From NCBI GenBank assembly GCA_009801085.1, contig VNWV01000019.1, positions 124,001 to 188,000 on the forward strand: a stretch of DNA of 64,000 nt. The letters are read 5' to 3'. The notes beneath the pieces are model-generated. The model searched no databases, had not been told where the DNA came from, and saw nothing but the letters and a program-made list of their open reading frames with translations. Of this stretch, positions 34,120-46,081 are shown in pieces; position 1 is the stretch's first letter; each line of letters starts with the position of its first letter. The DNA comes from Lasiodiplodia sp. COLG20. Its lineage: Eukaryota > Ascomycota > Dothideomycetes > Botryosphaeriales > Botryosphaeriaceae. The position numbers and the translations under genes are program-made.

Positions 34120-35599
34120 GGAGGGCGGGGGTCCGAAGAATGAGTCAATTGCTAAGAGAACACTGCAGCTTGCGTGAAGGCAGGGAGCGTGGTAATGTGA
34201 TGATAGGAGGAGGGGAGACCAGAGAAGCTGGCTTTCAAATGATGGCGTTGTCGCTCGTACTCTGTACTGTAGAAGATGATAAAAAGGCAGGAACGACAGC
34301 AAGCTGGTCTGGTGCAGGTGCTGGACTTGGGTGGAGAAAGGCTTATGAAGGGACAAGGGTTTAGCCAAGGTTGAAATGCGGGGAAGCCTGTTGATGATAA
34401 GGTCTACGGGACGCTATGATCTGGTGAACAGCTGTGCTTACCTTCCATCCAACAGGGTCTGTGGAATCTAGATAGTGCTACAGGTAACGCAGCGAAATAT
34501 TCACCAACGGTGTAGCGCATCTCGTGGCTATAAAGAAGTTGAAATGTCTTCATGGGAACAGCAAGTTCGCGCAAGTGCCGGTGAGTGACTTGGAAGATGG
34601 CAAGCGGTTTTCATCCCGAGTGCCGAGGTCAGACTAAGCGATGGCTAATCCCAGATACGTTGACAAAGTGCCTACCAGATATCTACATCATAATTTTGAA
34701 AAAGATAAGATAGGCCTCTAGACCATAACCCCGAATATGGAGCTCCTCTAAAGGTGAAATTAGTATAGCCCAATCGTAGTCACTTGGAATTGCCTGACTG
34801 TGCCATGTTTGAGATCATTCGGGAGGCGTGACGCATGCGAACTCTGGGAAGCGTTTATAATCCATAGCAAGTATCTTTATTTTCGCTATGAATATGTCGT
34901 ATATGGAATGGGGAAATGTGGTAAAGATTACATGTATCAACTGTTATTCACAGAGGTCTCACAATGCGCAGCAAACGACCAATTACCAACGGCACAAAAA
35001 TTTCCTTCTGAAGCCTTTTTTCTTCTTAAATAGTCCAAAGGTATAGCAATCTTACTGATGTTGTATTTTGTCTTCTCGCTGGCAGTCAGTGACGGTGTAC
35101 GATCGGATGGTCCGGCAAAGCTTTCCTGTTTGGGAATAGCTCAAGGTCACAAGATCCGACGGATATTTCTACCTCTTTGGCGATAGCGTTGCTCACGAAG
35201 GTCGTCGGAATCCACGCTTCAATACACTATAGCATTCTTCGGCCTGGGCTTTAAAATGGTAATGTGCCCTGCTTTCTAAAATTGTGACTGCATTCCTACC
35301 CTCTATTTAACACTGCTACAAACTCTCATCCCGGCCTCAATGCCTCCGTAGACAACCATCGACGACTCTCCTCCAGTCAGTACTTCTGTTCACAATGGAA
35401 GTAGCTAGGTTATGCGACTGGAGGGCATCTACATCCAGCGGAAGAAGACCTACAATGGGGAAATGCCGCACCCTCGCGCAGCGAGAATTTCAAAGTTTAC
35501 TCCCATGTTCACAAGCCATTAGCACAGAAATGGGCCAGTGAATAGTCCTCATATTGCTTCATTCAGCAGAGTGGGCCCCAATCAATCTATCAGAGCGGG
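34120..35599. other. Intergenic, permease promoter and AT-rich flank
   Basis: Promoter and 5' UTR of the permease, then about 1 kb of AT-rich sequence with no supported frames before the aminotransferase remnant. Confidence 0.4.
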
Positions 35600-36515
35600 G
35601 AAATCTCACCAGCGAAAACACTAACGAAGCGAAACCAACAGCCAGACTCAGCCCGAATCCCTCGCACGCACCCCTTCCCACATCAAAGGCATCTCCACCT
35701 ACCTCGGCCAGCCCGACATCATCTCCCTCGGCAGTGGTTTTCACGAACCAGAATATTTCTCCTTCGATGACCTGACATTCACCCTGGGCTGCCACTTCGA
35801 CAGCACCTCCGCCTCCGCACGCCGCCTCTCCAACGCCGCCCACAAGAACGACATGGCTGCCGGCCGGTCCAACCAAGACATCGCGACGGCATTCAAATAG
35901 AGTTGAGCGGCTCGATTCTTTCTCGAAAGTCGTTGCGCCGGAGAGCCGCGTCGGGTGGGTGGTGGTGTCGGAGGAGCCGGTCGAGCGGTATGAGGAGCAT
36001 GCGGAGGTGTCAACGCAGGGGCCTAGAAGGATGAGCCATCTGATGCTGTTCAAACTGCTGGGCGAGGCATGGGGTGACAAGGGCTACGTGGACTGGTTGA
36101 ATTACATCTGGGAGGGTTATACGAAGCGGCGTAATGTCATTGTAAGTGCTTGCGAGAAGTATCTCCTCATCGTTACTCTCTGGAGTCTGCCGATACCCGG
36201 CATGTTTGTGAGCTTATCTCTTCCCGCTTAGTGCTGATGCGATAATGCTTGCGGCACTTGATAGAGGTCGATTGGCGCAGGCATCCTCACGCGTTGAGCA
36301 AGATTATTACAGGAATGGAGGAGGAGGCGTTTCTCAGATCTGTGGAAAAGCGCTCGCTTGTCATTCGAGGCAGCTGGTTTCGCCCTGAGGCAGGTTTTGT
36401 CCCAGGCAATGAAAGTATGTGTTTCCGTGCTTCGTTTGCAGCGGCGCCATCTGAAAGTATTGAGAATGCCACTCGTTAATTCGGCTGGGTAGTCAAGGAG
36501 AGTAGGCAAAGAGAC
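35600..36515 (+). pseudogene. Broken PLP-dependent aminotransferase (aromatic/aminoadipate type)
   Basis: Pieces of a fold-type I aminotransferase lie in order on the plus strand. The N-terminal part (RTPSHIKGIS, QPDIISLGSGFHEPEYFSF) ends at a TAG near 35898. It is followed at once, in another frame, by the PLP-lysine motif LDSFSKVVAPESRVGW. Then comes HLMLFKLLGEAWGDKGYVDWL, an intron-like gap at 36208-36266, and C-terminal RGSWFRPEAGF, ESMCFRASFAAAPSESIENATR, cut by a TAA before FGWVVKES. The large middle section between the N-terminal arm and the PLP lysine is missing. The gene therefore cannot make a working enzyme. Neighbouring permease and regulator suggest it once took part in amino-acid use. 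Confidence 0.8.
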
Positions 36516-37931
36516 CTTCTAGCTTTGAAATGAGTAACACAAATCGATGGTTTGATTACAAGTTTTGCCGGCACAAGACCTCAAACGCCATTCGAAACCG
36601 TGGAGATAGAGCTCGCGCGGGACAATTTATTTGATGGGTTTTGCATTGGAAATGCCGGTCCAGTCAATCCGGAGGGACGTTCGGCAATAGCGGCACACTA
36701 GTGGTATGCGGCGGCATGAGCCGTGAAAGGGGCTGCCTTCAGGCAGCGACAAGAGCGGTGATTGTGGGACTCGGCATCTCTTGACTCTCAACAGCTACTT
36801 TGGTGGTGATAAGGTACTATATTTTCTCCATCTGTTCCCTGATTTTAGCGTTGTGCGGTTGCTCCGGCTCTCCTTTTGGCGATCAATGAATCATCTACAG
36901 ATCCACACGCGATTGTGGTGCGAGTAATGCGGGGGTGGGTTCCTTTATATCCTTTTCTATTTGTGGAATAGAGCCAGTTCTCTGAGCCAGCCGTCAGCCT
37001 CTTGCCGAAATTACTTGGGGCTGCACAGTACGCCTTGTAAGGAGAGCTCCTCGTGGTATAAGGCTGTGTACGTCATATGTCTTGGCGGTCGCTTCAGGTT
37101 GTGGAAGCCTGTCCCCACCGTAAGTTTGATATGACTCGCTGGTTCGAATTGGAACTTTTTACCTGCGCAACCACCTCTCGCCGTGAACAACGTAGAAGTT
37201 CCTTTTATCAATGAACAGAATGCAATTTAGCTATTATTAGATCAAACGCTGGATCTAAGAGATAACGTTTAGGAAGGACCCGTGCATTTTACCAACATGC
37301 TTGATCGGGAGCTTCTTCGGTAGTCGCCGCACGGGAGCGAATGATCGGCAGCGGAGCCGTTGGTAAGCGGGCGCCTTGCTCTTGGCTCTGAAATTTAAGA
37401 GTCAGTAAGGAATGAATAAGGCTGCCAGTTTGTTCGAGGTTCAGGGGGTTCTGCCTTGTGCCTGCAACTTCGCCTTCTCTCGTACTCGGCAAAGGCGTTC
37501 CGGGCTAACGCTACTAAGCAATTGCTTGACCGCAAATCGAAACAGGCCACCACGGATCAACAGATCCGCGCAGCAGAACACCAATGTTTACCTGAATAAA
37601 CCACGCTATTTGACTCGCTGAATTGGTTCCTGGCCAGCTGGCTGCAAGGCAGAGCACCACGTCTTGTGATTCCAAGAGATATCAAATCTTGGCGTACCCC
37701 AAGAAATGGTTCACCCCACAAGCTCTGTGCTTTCAGGCCCTACGTCAATAGTCACACTAGGTTGAAGCTAGCTTGTCTGCCCAAGCCTAACGGCGAGGTG
37801 AACGACATACCGAGAGAGCGCGAGTTTCTATAAAGCCCGGCATCCAGCTGGCAGTGACAGATCAGCACCCATCAACTGCACACCTTCTTTCCACACACTC
37901 CGCCACGGGAAGCCACTCTTTGCAAGCAACC
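36516..37931. other. Intergenic with promoter of the secreted-protein gene
   Basis: No supported coding frame. TATAAAG at 37829-37835 lies 97 bp before the ATG at 37932 and is a likely TATA box. The leader is A/C-rich. Confidence 0.45.
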
Positions 37932-38740
37932 ATGAAGACCTCCAGCAACGCCGTCCTCCTCGCTATTGCGGCTCTGGCCTCGCAGGCCACCGCCGAAGTT
38001 CAGATGGATGTCCGCTACAGCGACAACATGATCGACGTCGGCAACATGGACCTCTTTGCCGCCACCTGGCAGGTACGCTCGCACCCACTTCACCATCTGC
38101 ACGAACCCAACTGACACCCCACCAGACCATCTACGACACAGCCGGCAACGAGCGCTCCGTCATCACCGACAAGTCGACGGGCACAGACAACAACCCGTGC
38201 ACCTCCAAGGAAGACAGCGACCCGGACCTGACCGTGTCGATCAAGATGAACGGCGCGTGGGGCCAGACACCCGGCCTGGAAGTCAACCAGATGCGCGACG
38301 GCCTGGTGCAGTCGATGTGGGAGGTGCTGCGCAACATCGCCGACCGCAACAAGTACGACGTCTTCGGCGGCTGCACGGGTTTCACCTGGCAGGAGGGCAC
38401 GGCCGGCGACGCCAACGCGGCTTGCGGCCCCGCTGCCGCCACCAGCTGCGAGAACGCGTGCAAGGACGCGTCCGACATCGCCAGCCAGGTCGAGTGCAGC
38501 ATCAAGACCACCGGCTACAAGGTCCCCTCTGAGATGCGCGTTACGGCCTACATCGACAACCAGCTGCAGGCTGATGATCTGATTATCAGCATCAGTGCTG
38601 CGAAGAACCCGGAGACTGGTGGTTGCGGTATCCAGGGTGAGATTGCGAAGGCGGTTGCTGGTTTCATTCCTGTGGCTGGTGGCTTGTTCGCTCAGGGTAT
38701 TGCTATTGGTTGCACTGGTGTTCCCCAGACCACCAGCTAA
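37932..38740 (+). CDS. Secreted Cys-containing protein of unknown function
   Basis: Exons 37932-38072 and 38126-38740 with a 53-nt GTACGC..CCAG intron; 251 residues. MKTSSNAVLLAIAALASQATA is a clear signal peptide with an Ala-x-Ala end. The mature protein is acidic and has several cysteines: PCTS, GGCTGF, ACGPAAATSCENACKD, VECSI, GGCGIQ and GCTGV, which probably pair in disulfides. No transmembrane segment is obvious except a mildly hydrophobic AVAGFIPVAGGLFAQGIAIG near the C-terminus. I do not recognise a named domain. The good codon bias, TATA box and a 3' AATAAA argue for a well-expressed gene; an effector or cell-wall role is possible but unsupported. Confidence 0.8.
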
Positions 38741-39564
38741 GTTATGAGTGTGGGGTGGATTTCTCGATGGAATATAACGGCCGAATAAATATTGATAGGA
38801 AGATGGAATCACTCAAATGGGTACCGGAAGGGTTTGTGCAATTGGTGAGCTTGATGAGTGAAACATACTAGAAATTAACCCTCAATCTCCTTGCGCTACT
38901 GAACTGGAGATACTTCCCGCCTCCACATGGTCCCTCAGTTGACTCCTGAAAGTATGCACACAGACAGGCCATCACGACGGAAAGATCTGACCCTGGGACA
39001 GCGCTGTTTCATCTGTATCGGCCCCAAGCTTCGGAGCTTGTTCCATCGTGGGTTGCAGTCCGTGGCAAAGCTTGACCTTCTTAACTACCAGGATCATGCG
39101 ACGTTCCCCGCATGAACGTTGCAAGACTATGCTCCAAGAACGATCCCTGTTTAATCCTGGGGCTGTTGGTAATGCTTTCATCTCCATAGCGAGATGGAAG
39201 TCTTGGAGAATGTTAAAAGTCCCGCGAAATTACATTTCATTGGAATGATCAGGTGGAGAGTCGATGAGTTTCCAGGCGCGTGTGTAAATCCCCATCATAA
39301 ACTGATTCGACTTGGGTGCTGGCTTGGGTATTCTCCGTGAAAGATGCTTGACTATTAATCTTCCATTTCCAGCATGAGGAGGGCCGTCAGCACAGCGCCC
39401 AGGTCGCCAGACTGGAGAATTGCAAATTCAGTCCCTGGACAAGGCTATTGATTTATCGAAAGTAAAATAATTTAGGACAACTTTTGTCTGCTGAACCTTG
39501 AACCTTCCTTATTCCCTGTCAAGTATGTACAAATGTCACCTGAACGTCCCTTTGGAAGACTTCG
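38741..39564. other. Intergenic gap
   Basis: 3' flanks of the secreted-protein gene (+) and the NLR gene (-). Short frames around 38.93-39.25 kb show no motif. Confidence 0.4.
38784..38789 (+). terminator. Polyadenylation signal AATAAA after the secreted-protein gene
   Basis: AATAAA lies 44 bp after the stop codon at 38740. Confidence 0.4.
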
Positions 39565-42500
39565 CTATCGCTCTTTTGGATTTGCGGCCAGAATCGATCT
39601 CGCAGCCCGCCTTTCCCGATGCTCCCGCGTGAGCCGCTTGAAAGGTCCGAGCAATAGCTTCTTTGTTTCGTAGCCATTTGCAAAATGCCATGCAAACAAT
39701 CCTGATTGGCTTTTGACTTCATCATCAATCCCATAATCTTCAATTAGCAGCCGAATGACTTCAGGACATCCTTTTTCCGCGATATAGAATAGAGCTGTCT
39801 TTCCTTGCTGGTCTCTGACATCGAGATCTACTCTTTTGGTGTTTAATAGCACGTGCGCTGTTTCGAGATCGCACACATGAAATAAAGGCGTAAGACCTTC
39901 CTGGTCTTTCATGTTGACATCCCAACCTGCCTGAATAAGGTGGCTTGCTACCAGCGCATCCTTCGATGCAATGGCCTTGTGGAGAATTGGGTCTTCGGTG
40001 GGATTCTTGTCAACCTCGCGGTCGGAGAGCAAATATCGCAACGATTTGAGGTTACGATTTACGACGGCATGCCGTAGTGGCGTGTGCCCAGCATAATCAG
40101 CTTGATTCTGGGCTATCTGAGAGTCTTCCAGCAGTAATTTGACAGCTGTTGGTTTGTGCTGAGCAGCATATGATAGCGGCGTGCGTCCGTCACAATCGGC
40201 TTGATTTAGAGTTATCTGAGAGTCATCAAGTAGTAGTCTGAAAGCTGTCTGGTTGTGCTGAGCAGCATACGATAGTGGAGTGCGTCCGTCACAATCTGCT
40301 TGATTTCGCGCCACCTGAGGGCTGTCAAGCAATAATCTGACAGCTTTTGGGTTGTACTGAGCAGCATACGACAGCGGTGTGCGATCTCTGCTGTCTGGCT
40401 CATTCCATCGATTGCTCTTGTTGTCGAACATCCACAAACGCTCGAAGGCATCGGTGAGCCCGTGCTCAGCTGCGTAGGATACGGGACTGCGGCCTTTATT
40501 GTCTTTGAGAAACGGATCAACGTCATTGGTGTCCAAAAGGATTTGAGTACCATCAACACGCGATGTCTCAACGCTATATGATACCGGAGTTCTGCCGCTG
40601 TTGTCCTGCTTGTCAAGTCCAACGTTCGGCTTCTGGATAAGTTTAGCGACATCCTGTGGTCTCATGAACTCTGCCGCGTATGACAACATATTCCGTCCGG
40701 AATGATCTTCGAGATCTAGGGATGTATGCTCACTCTCTAAGAGCAGAGTGAATGTTTTCGTTGGCAAAGATTTCACTGTATGGAAAATTGGTGTTTTTCC
40801 GTCCTTGTTGCGAGAGTTGATTTCAACATCCGGTATATTGATGAGCAGTTCAACAATTGCCGAGTACCCTTCTCGCGCAGAATGGGCTAATGCTGAATCT
40901 CCTTCCTGATCTTTCTGGTTCGGGTTGACTTTTCCTCCATTTAGGAGCCATTGGGCAGCTTGAAGAATCTTTGCACCCATGTTGGGGTATTGTGAACAGG
41001 AGTGACGATGAAAACTTCTCGATCCTAGAATCCGTAGGAGTGGTGTGTACCCATCTTGATCCATCTCATCGCATGCAATTGTATTCTTTTTCAGAAGAGA
41101 AGCGAAGATGTCTAGAGAAGGCAAGCCTGTCGCCGCATGATGCAGCGGCGTCTGATTCTGCCCATCCTTCCAATTGAAATCGACCAGGCCTGAGTCCAAA
41201 AGCAGAGTGGTGGCTTTGGTATCTACCGCCAAAATGGCTTCCATAAGAGGCGTCCGGCCTCTCTGATCTAGAGTGTCCAAAGACTGGCCACTGTTTGTGA
41301 GAACTTCTAGAATTGGATATGATTCTGCGGCAATCAGCCAATGCAGCATGGTTTTAAACCCTTTGTACCGGTAACGTTGACTGGAATAAGGTTGACTAAA
41401 GCGAGGACCGAGTTTTCGCCTGTGTTCATAACAGCATTCTTTAGGAGCTCTGGACCGCAGAACAGACATATACCTGGTGTCCGGACAAGGAAGTAGAATC
41501 CCTACGGAACTCAAAAAGAGCCCGAGAAGGAACTCTGGGATAGCGCCGTCTTTGAGAGACAGTGTCATATGAGATAGCCAGTTGTCTTTTGCGTACTTCC
41601 CCAAAACCAGACCTGCTGGGGGGTCGTAGAACGTTGCCGATTTCAAGTTCTCCTGGACTTCCTTCGACTTAAGGAGTTTGATGCATGCCGCAGCTAGCTG
41701 AGCATTCGAAAAGGCTTTCAAGTGGGCAAATTCTTGTTCCGCAGGATTGAGAAAGCTAGGTATGCCACATTCTCTAGCTATCTGCAGAAGTCCGTCTTTC
41801 AAGAGATAGTCATGGACAGATTGATGAATAAATCTGACTTCGGTCTCGCTTCGACTTTGACGGTTTCGTGTCACTTCCGCAAGACCACATGAATGATGCT
41901 TCACCATTTCGTGGACATTTCTCTCGCTGAGCGGATAGTCGAAATCTTTTTCGTGCTCTTCAAGCGACGTGTAGATTTGGCCACTGCTGAGTGTAAGAGC
42001 TTGTCGAAGCTCAAAGAGCCCGAGCGGTCTCTGCGAAAAACATATCCATTGGAGGAGTTGGAATGTTTTAGAGGTTGCATTCTCCAAAATTCGGGAGTAC
42101 AAGGGCTTCAATTCTGCCGGTAGATTTTCCGCCTCCCTCTGCATCGCGCTTGGCTTTTTGTTCGCGACTGACGGGTCTAAGACCCGTTCGACGACGAGCA
42201 TGACCCATTGGAAAACACCATCAGCCTTTCCAATGATAAGGTCTTCTAGCGTTTTCAAACTCGGATCTTTCTGCTCTTCGAAACTCGATAAGCGCTGGTC
42301 TGAAAGTTTCTCATGGACGACCTTTGCGATGTCGTCAGAGTTATTCTGCTCAACACAAATGCTGAGGCAATCGGGCGGGGTGATGTTGGGGAAATGTCGA
42401 CTTGAGAAGCAAATACGCATGCCGATATAGGCTTGGTTGGTGGATGTCGTAGACACTTGTGCGTTCGGCGGTTGGCTGATCAGTGTTCCGAGAAATTCAG

Positions 42501-44729
42501 CCACCTCTCTTGCAAGCTTTCCCCCTAGTTCATCCAGAGCGTCAACTAAAATGATGACGGGACGACTCGCATGATAGCCTTGCGAAGCGATACCCCTAAG
42601 AACTTCCATGAGCTCTTCCTGGCTCCATAGCCAGCCTATGCGTGTCCTTTCCCGCTCCACAAATTTCTTTGTAAGGATAGACAGCTGTTCGGGTATCTTG
42701 GGGAGAATCTGATGTAGCAAGGAGCGTAGTATTCCGAGTTTTGAGCGTTGCATCTGTTCGCCTTGTCCATCGACGAAGAAAGACGCAAAGACATAGTCAT
42801 CAAAGCTTGGATCGCTCATCAAGGTATTCGAGAGATACTTCATCAGGGTTGATTTTCCAGCACCGGGCTTTCCATTGATCCAAAGCAACTGTCGATGAGT
42901 GCTAAACCACTGTGAATAAGTTGGATGTTGGACAAGCCAGTCACAAGTACCATGGGCAGTGTGAACGTTCCCCTGTCGAATCTCCTGTGCGGGGAAGTAT
43001 AGGGATTTGAGACAGTCTACATCTATAATCAGCCGCATGTTATTTATGGCGTGCCACCATTACTAACCGTTTTCCGAATCAGATAATTTGCGAATGGAAA
43101 CTAAAAATAATTTTCAGCTAAGTAAACTTGCTGATCGACGAACAGAAACACTAACCCTTTGCTTTCTCCAGAAAGCTCTTCAAATGATCCAAAACAGTAC
43201 CATATGTCTCTTCGAATTTGTTCTCAAATTTCACCATTCCGGAATGCGTCGCTTTGACGGGATACCTTGTATCCTGTCTATCTTGCCATCTCTCAGTCGC
43301 AGAATGGCGACCCACCAAGATTTCCGGCGGTCCAGACATTGACCAAATACCGTTGGTCTATCAGAAGTCAGACACGATACTTGTTTCGATTGTGAATATG
43401 GTCATACCTGAGTTGCCGTGGGCGACTTTTCTGTCTCATAGAAAAAGATGACTTTTACATGTGAGAAGTTGAACGAGGTAATGAAATCGTCCGTTACGTG
43501 TCGGAGAACATCTGAATTTTCGTTCAGGGTTTCGACTAATTGTCGGTTCGGTTGATCGTTGACCATCGGAATTAATGACTCGATAGCCATTCCCTGATTG
43601 GGAACACCGAAAAAGAGCAGCCCACGGACTGATTCCAAGTTGGTTCCGTCTGTGCTTTGCGTGGCGAATATCTTATTGAGAGCCTAAGGAGACATTTGTT
43701 AGCTAGCGAAATAGAAGAGAAGGAAAAACAGATCCACGCACCTCTTTTATTACGATCCCACCTAAAGAATGACCAATCAACACCGTGTTCCGTACGGTGT
43801 TTAAATTCTAAAGTCGTATTAGCACTAGAGACCACTCTTTAAACATTCACAAGATTCTTACCTCAATTTTTGAGACAACGTCGATAGCACGCTGGAGCCT
43901 CAGAGCGAGATCTCCAATGTTTTCGAATGATTTGCTCCCTTGCAATTCTGTGCCATATCCGTAGATGAAAATGCGTGCATGAGGAAGGTCCTTGGCGAGA
44001 CTGTCTCGCAACCACATGTACGTACGACCTCTGCTTCTAGCTTTGAAAGAGCCAAAAGCATGACCGTTCAATCCAGGCACGACAATTACGCTAAACCGTT
44101 CATGGTCAACAATCGCTCAACAGAGACAATCAGACGTCGTCATAAACTTACTTTAAAGTGCATTTGGCGTCGTCTGTTTCATGCAGTGGCGTTAACCCAA
44201 AGAAGTTTGTGTCAAGGACCAAGTCCTCTCTAGAATATGGCATCCATTCTGAGGGGCGGTTTGCGTGACATATTCCATCGGGCATCTCTGTGAGCTCAAG
44301 AGTCGCAATTTTGCGTTGGGGATCAGAGGGATCAGGCGAGATGGAACGAAGATGGACGTCAGCTGCGTCTGACAGACGAAATCCAACCTTCACCTGCTCC
44401 TTCACACGAATATGATCCCATTCCTTATGGATACCCCTGAGTCTGAAAGTCTTGTTGGAGAAAGTGGGAGAGTCTTGAGAGATGTCTGCGGAAGTAGGAT
44501 GGACGGGCGGTGGGCGCTTTAGAGTTTGCGGTGGCTTTTCAGCTTGCGCAAAGACCGTTCCTGGGTATGAGCTCGCTTCGTTGTTTCTAGGAATTTCTGA
44601 AACTAATTCAGCTAGCGCTGGGGACAGACACGTTTTTGGAGAGGACGAGGGCGAGGGAGCCGGTTGCCCCTGGGCATTCTTTAGCCGCTTTCTGGATCGC
44701 CCTTCTTCCCCTGACTGCGCAGAGCCCAT
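39565..44729 (-). CDS. NLR-like receptor: alpha/beta hydrolase - NACHT - ankyrin repeats
   Basis: Six exons on the minus strand: 44729-44152, 44090-43862, 43807-43742, 43683-43408, 43357-43156, 43022-39565; 1,602 residues, all phases consistent. Residues 1-190 are a Pro/Ser-rich leader followed by a small folded segment. Then a lipase-like hydrolase: VIVVPGLNGHAFGSF, FIYGYGTEL, VLIGHSLGGIVIKEAL (Ser283 nucleophile) and GLLFFGVPNQGM. The NACHT part has the P-loop INGKPGAGKST (about 501-509), FASFFVDGQG, and the Walker-B-like VIILVDALDELGG. After a helical region with FIHQSVHDYLL comes a long ankyrin array (about 1040-1560). This architecture is that of fungal NOD-like receptors used in self/non-self recognition and programmed cell death; the ligand is unknown. 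Three ankyrin units are nearly identical. Confidence 0.92.
40090..40400 (-). repeat. 99-bp tandem repeats encoding near-identical ankyrin units
   Basis: Copies recur at exactly 99-bp spacing: the landmark GAGCAGCATA/GAGCAGCATAC begins at 40161, 40260 and 40359. Each copy encodes a 33-residue ankyrin unit with GRTPLSYAAQ followed by a variable stretch. Identity between neighbouring copies is high at the DNA level, unlike the older, diverged units elsewhere in the gene. Confidence 0.8.
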
Positions 44730-46081
44730 GATTCATGGGTTTGTCGAGTATGGGCTGCGCTTTTACCGGGACTGCTACAGGCAATATGTTCATGTAGCGT
44801 CTGAGAAGAGAGTTGGAAAGTGCGGTGGAAAGACAGTTCGGGGGCGGGTGGGAAGGCTGAAGGTGTGCTAGGCAGAGGCAAAGTGGGGCCAGCCCTAAGA
44901 TATGCGACGAGAAATGGATTGTTCAGTCATTGGCTGCGATGTCTCAAAGCTAGGCGCCGAGGCGTCAACACATCTAGGGCTGTCTTTACTACGAGTAGTA
45001 TTATGAAGCGAGATTCGTGTAACCTAAGTGGTATCGGACGTATTATAATGAGAGACTGCGCGCTTGTGTACGAGAACAAGGCAGCGCACGGGTTGCTCAA
45101 CCTTGGTTTTCATGCATGGAGTCGCCATCGGCGAATCAAATGAGCATCGGCATCGTTCGGGGTAGCGGCCTCGACGTGGGCACTGCCAACCGTGAATTGC
45201 ATATACGATGCGGGCGCAAAGTTGTGTTTGTTCCAGGACGATAGGCTTCTGTACGACCTCGTCACCTATCGCATCACCTTCGCCCAACTCTCGTGGCTTT
45301 TTAGACGCGACTATTGAGCGCAGTTGACCAAAACGCTTCACAAACGATGAGAGTCCAAGCTTCGACTGGCAAATGGCTCGTTTCGACCCGTTCTCTCACA
45401 CTATCATCCACTTTTTTCTTCTAGCCTGCAATGCTATTCTAGCAAAAGTCTAAATGCCGCGGTTTTTCTTTTGTAAATGGATTGATAACGCGGAGACATA
45501 AAACAAAATGAAAATCTGAGCTTGTAGTCAATCCGCTTGAGGCATGCAGATTATGCTCCGAGACTTGTCTGTCTATCACTAGTCTGTGGTGCGGACTTAC
45601 CAGACTTGACAATCACGTTCGATTGATAAAAAATGCCCTCGATCAACGTAGATTTATGGCCACAACTTGTCTTACGAGCGACCCAACCGACCTTTGGTAT
45701 TTTGTAAACCGATCATCGAATTCTCCCAAGAGTCGTGGAGCAACATTGAACCTAGCGCTGCTTATAACCATTTGGCTTACGTAGTGGGCCAAAATTGCTC
45801 CGATATGAACGCTGCGTCTATTGGATAAGGCTTGCGTCAAATCCCCTACCTGTTTTACCGGACTAGTAGCGGTTTGATATAATGAACTGAGTCCTGCCGA
45901 TCAATTTTAGAATATGCATGCTAATCACGCTCCCAGTTGCAAATTTTGCCGGTATAGCATTCCCGGTCATTTCAGACGTTCCTTCATTTACCATAATTGG
46001 CTATAGTGAATGTAAAATCATGAGTAACACATCTCAGCAATGTTTCCACCACCAACAGCACCGCAAACCCTCAATATTCCC
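44730..46081. other. Intergenic, NLR promoter and AT-rich flank
   Basis: Promoter region of the NLR gene and a downstream flank of the P450 gene. Several short frames cross it, but none shows motifs or good codon use. Confidence 0.4.

Noticed and set aside
37125..37150. GGTTCGAATT, similar to a tRNA T-loop
   Set aside because: No matching acceptor or anticodon stem could be drawn around it.
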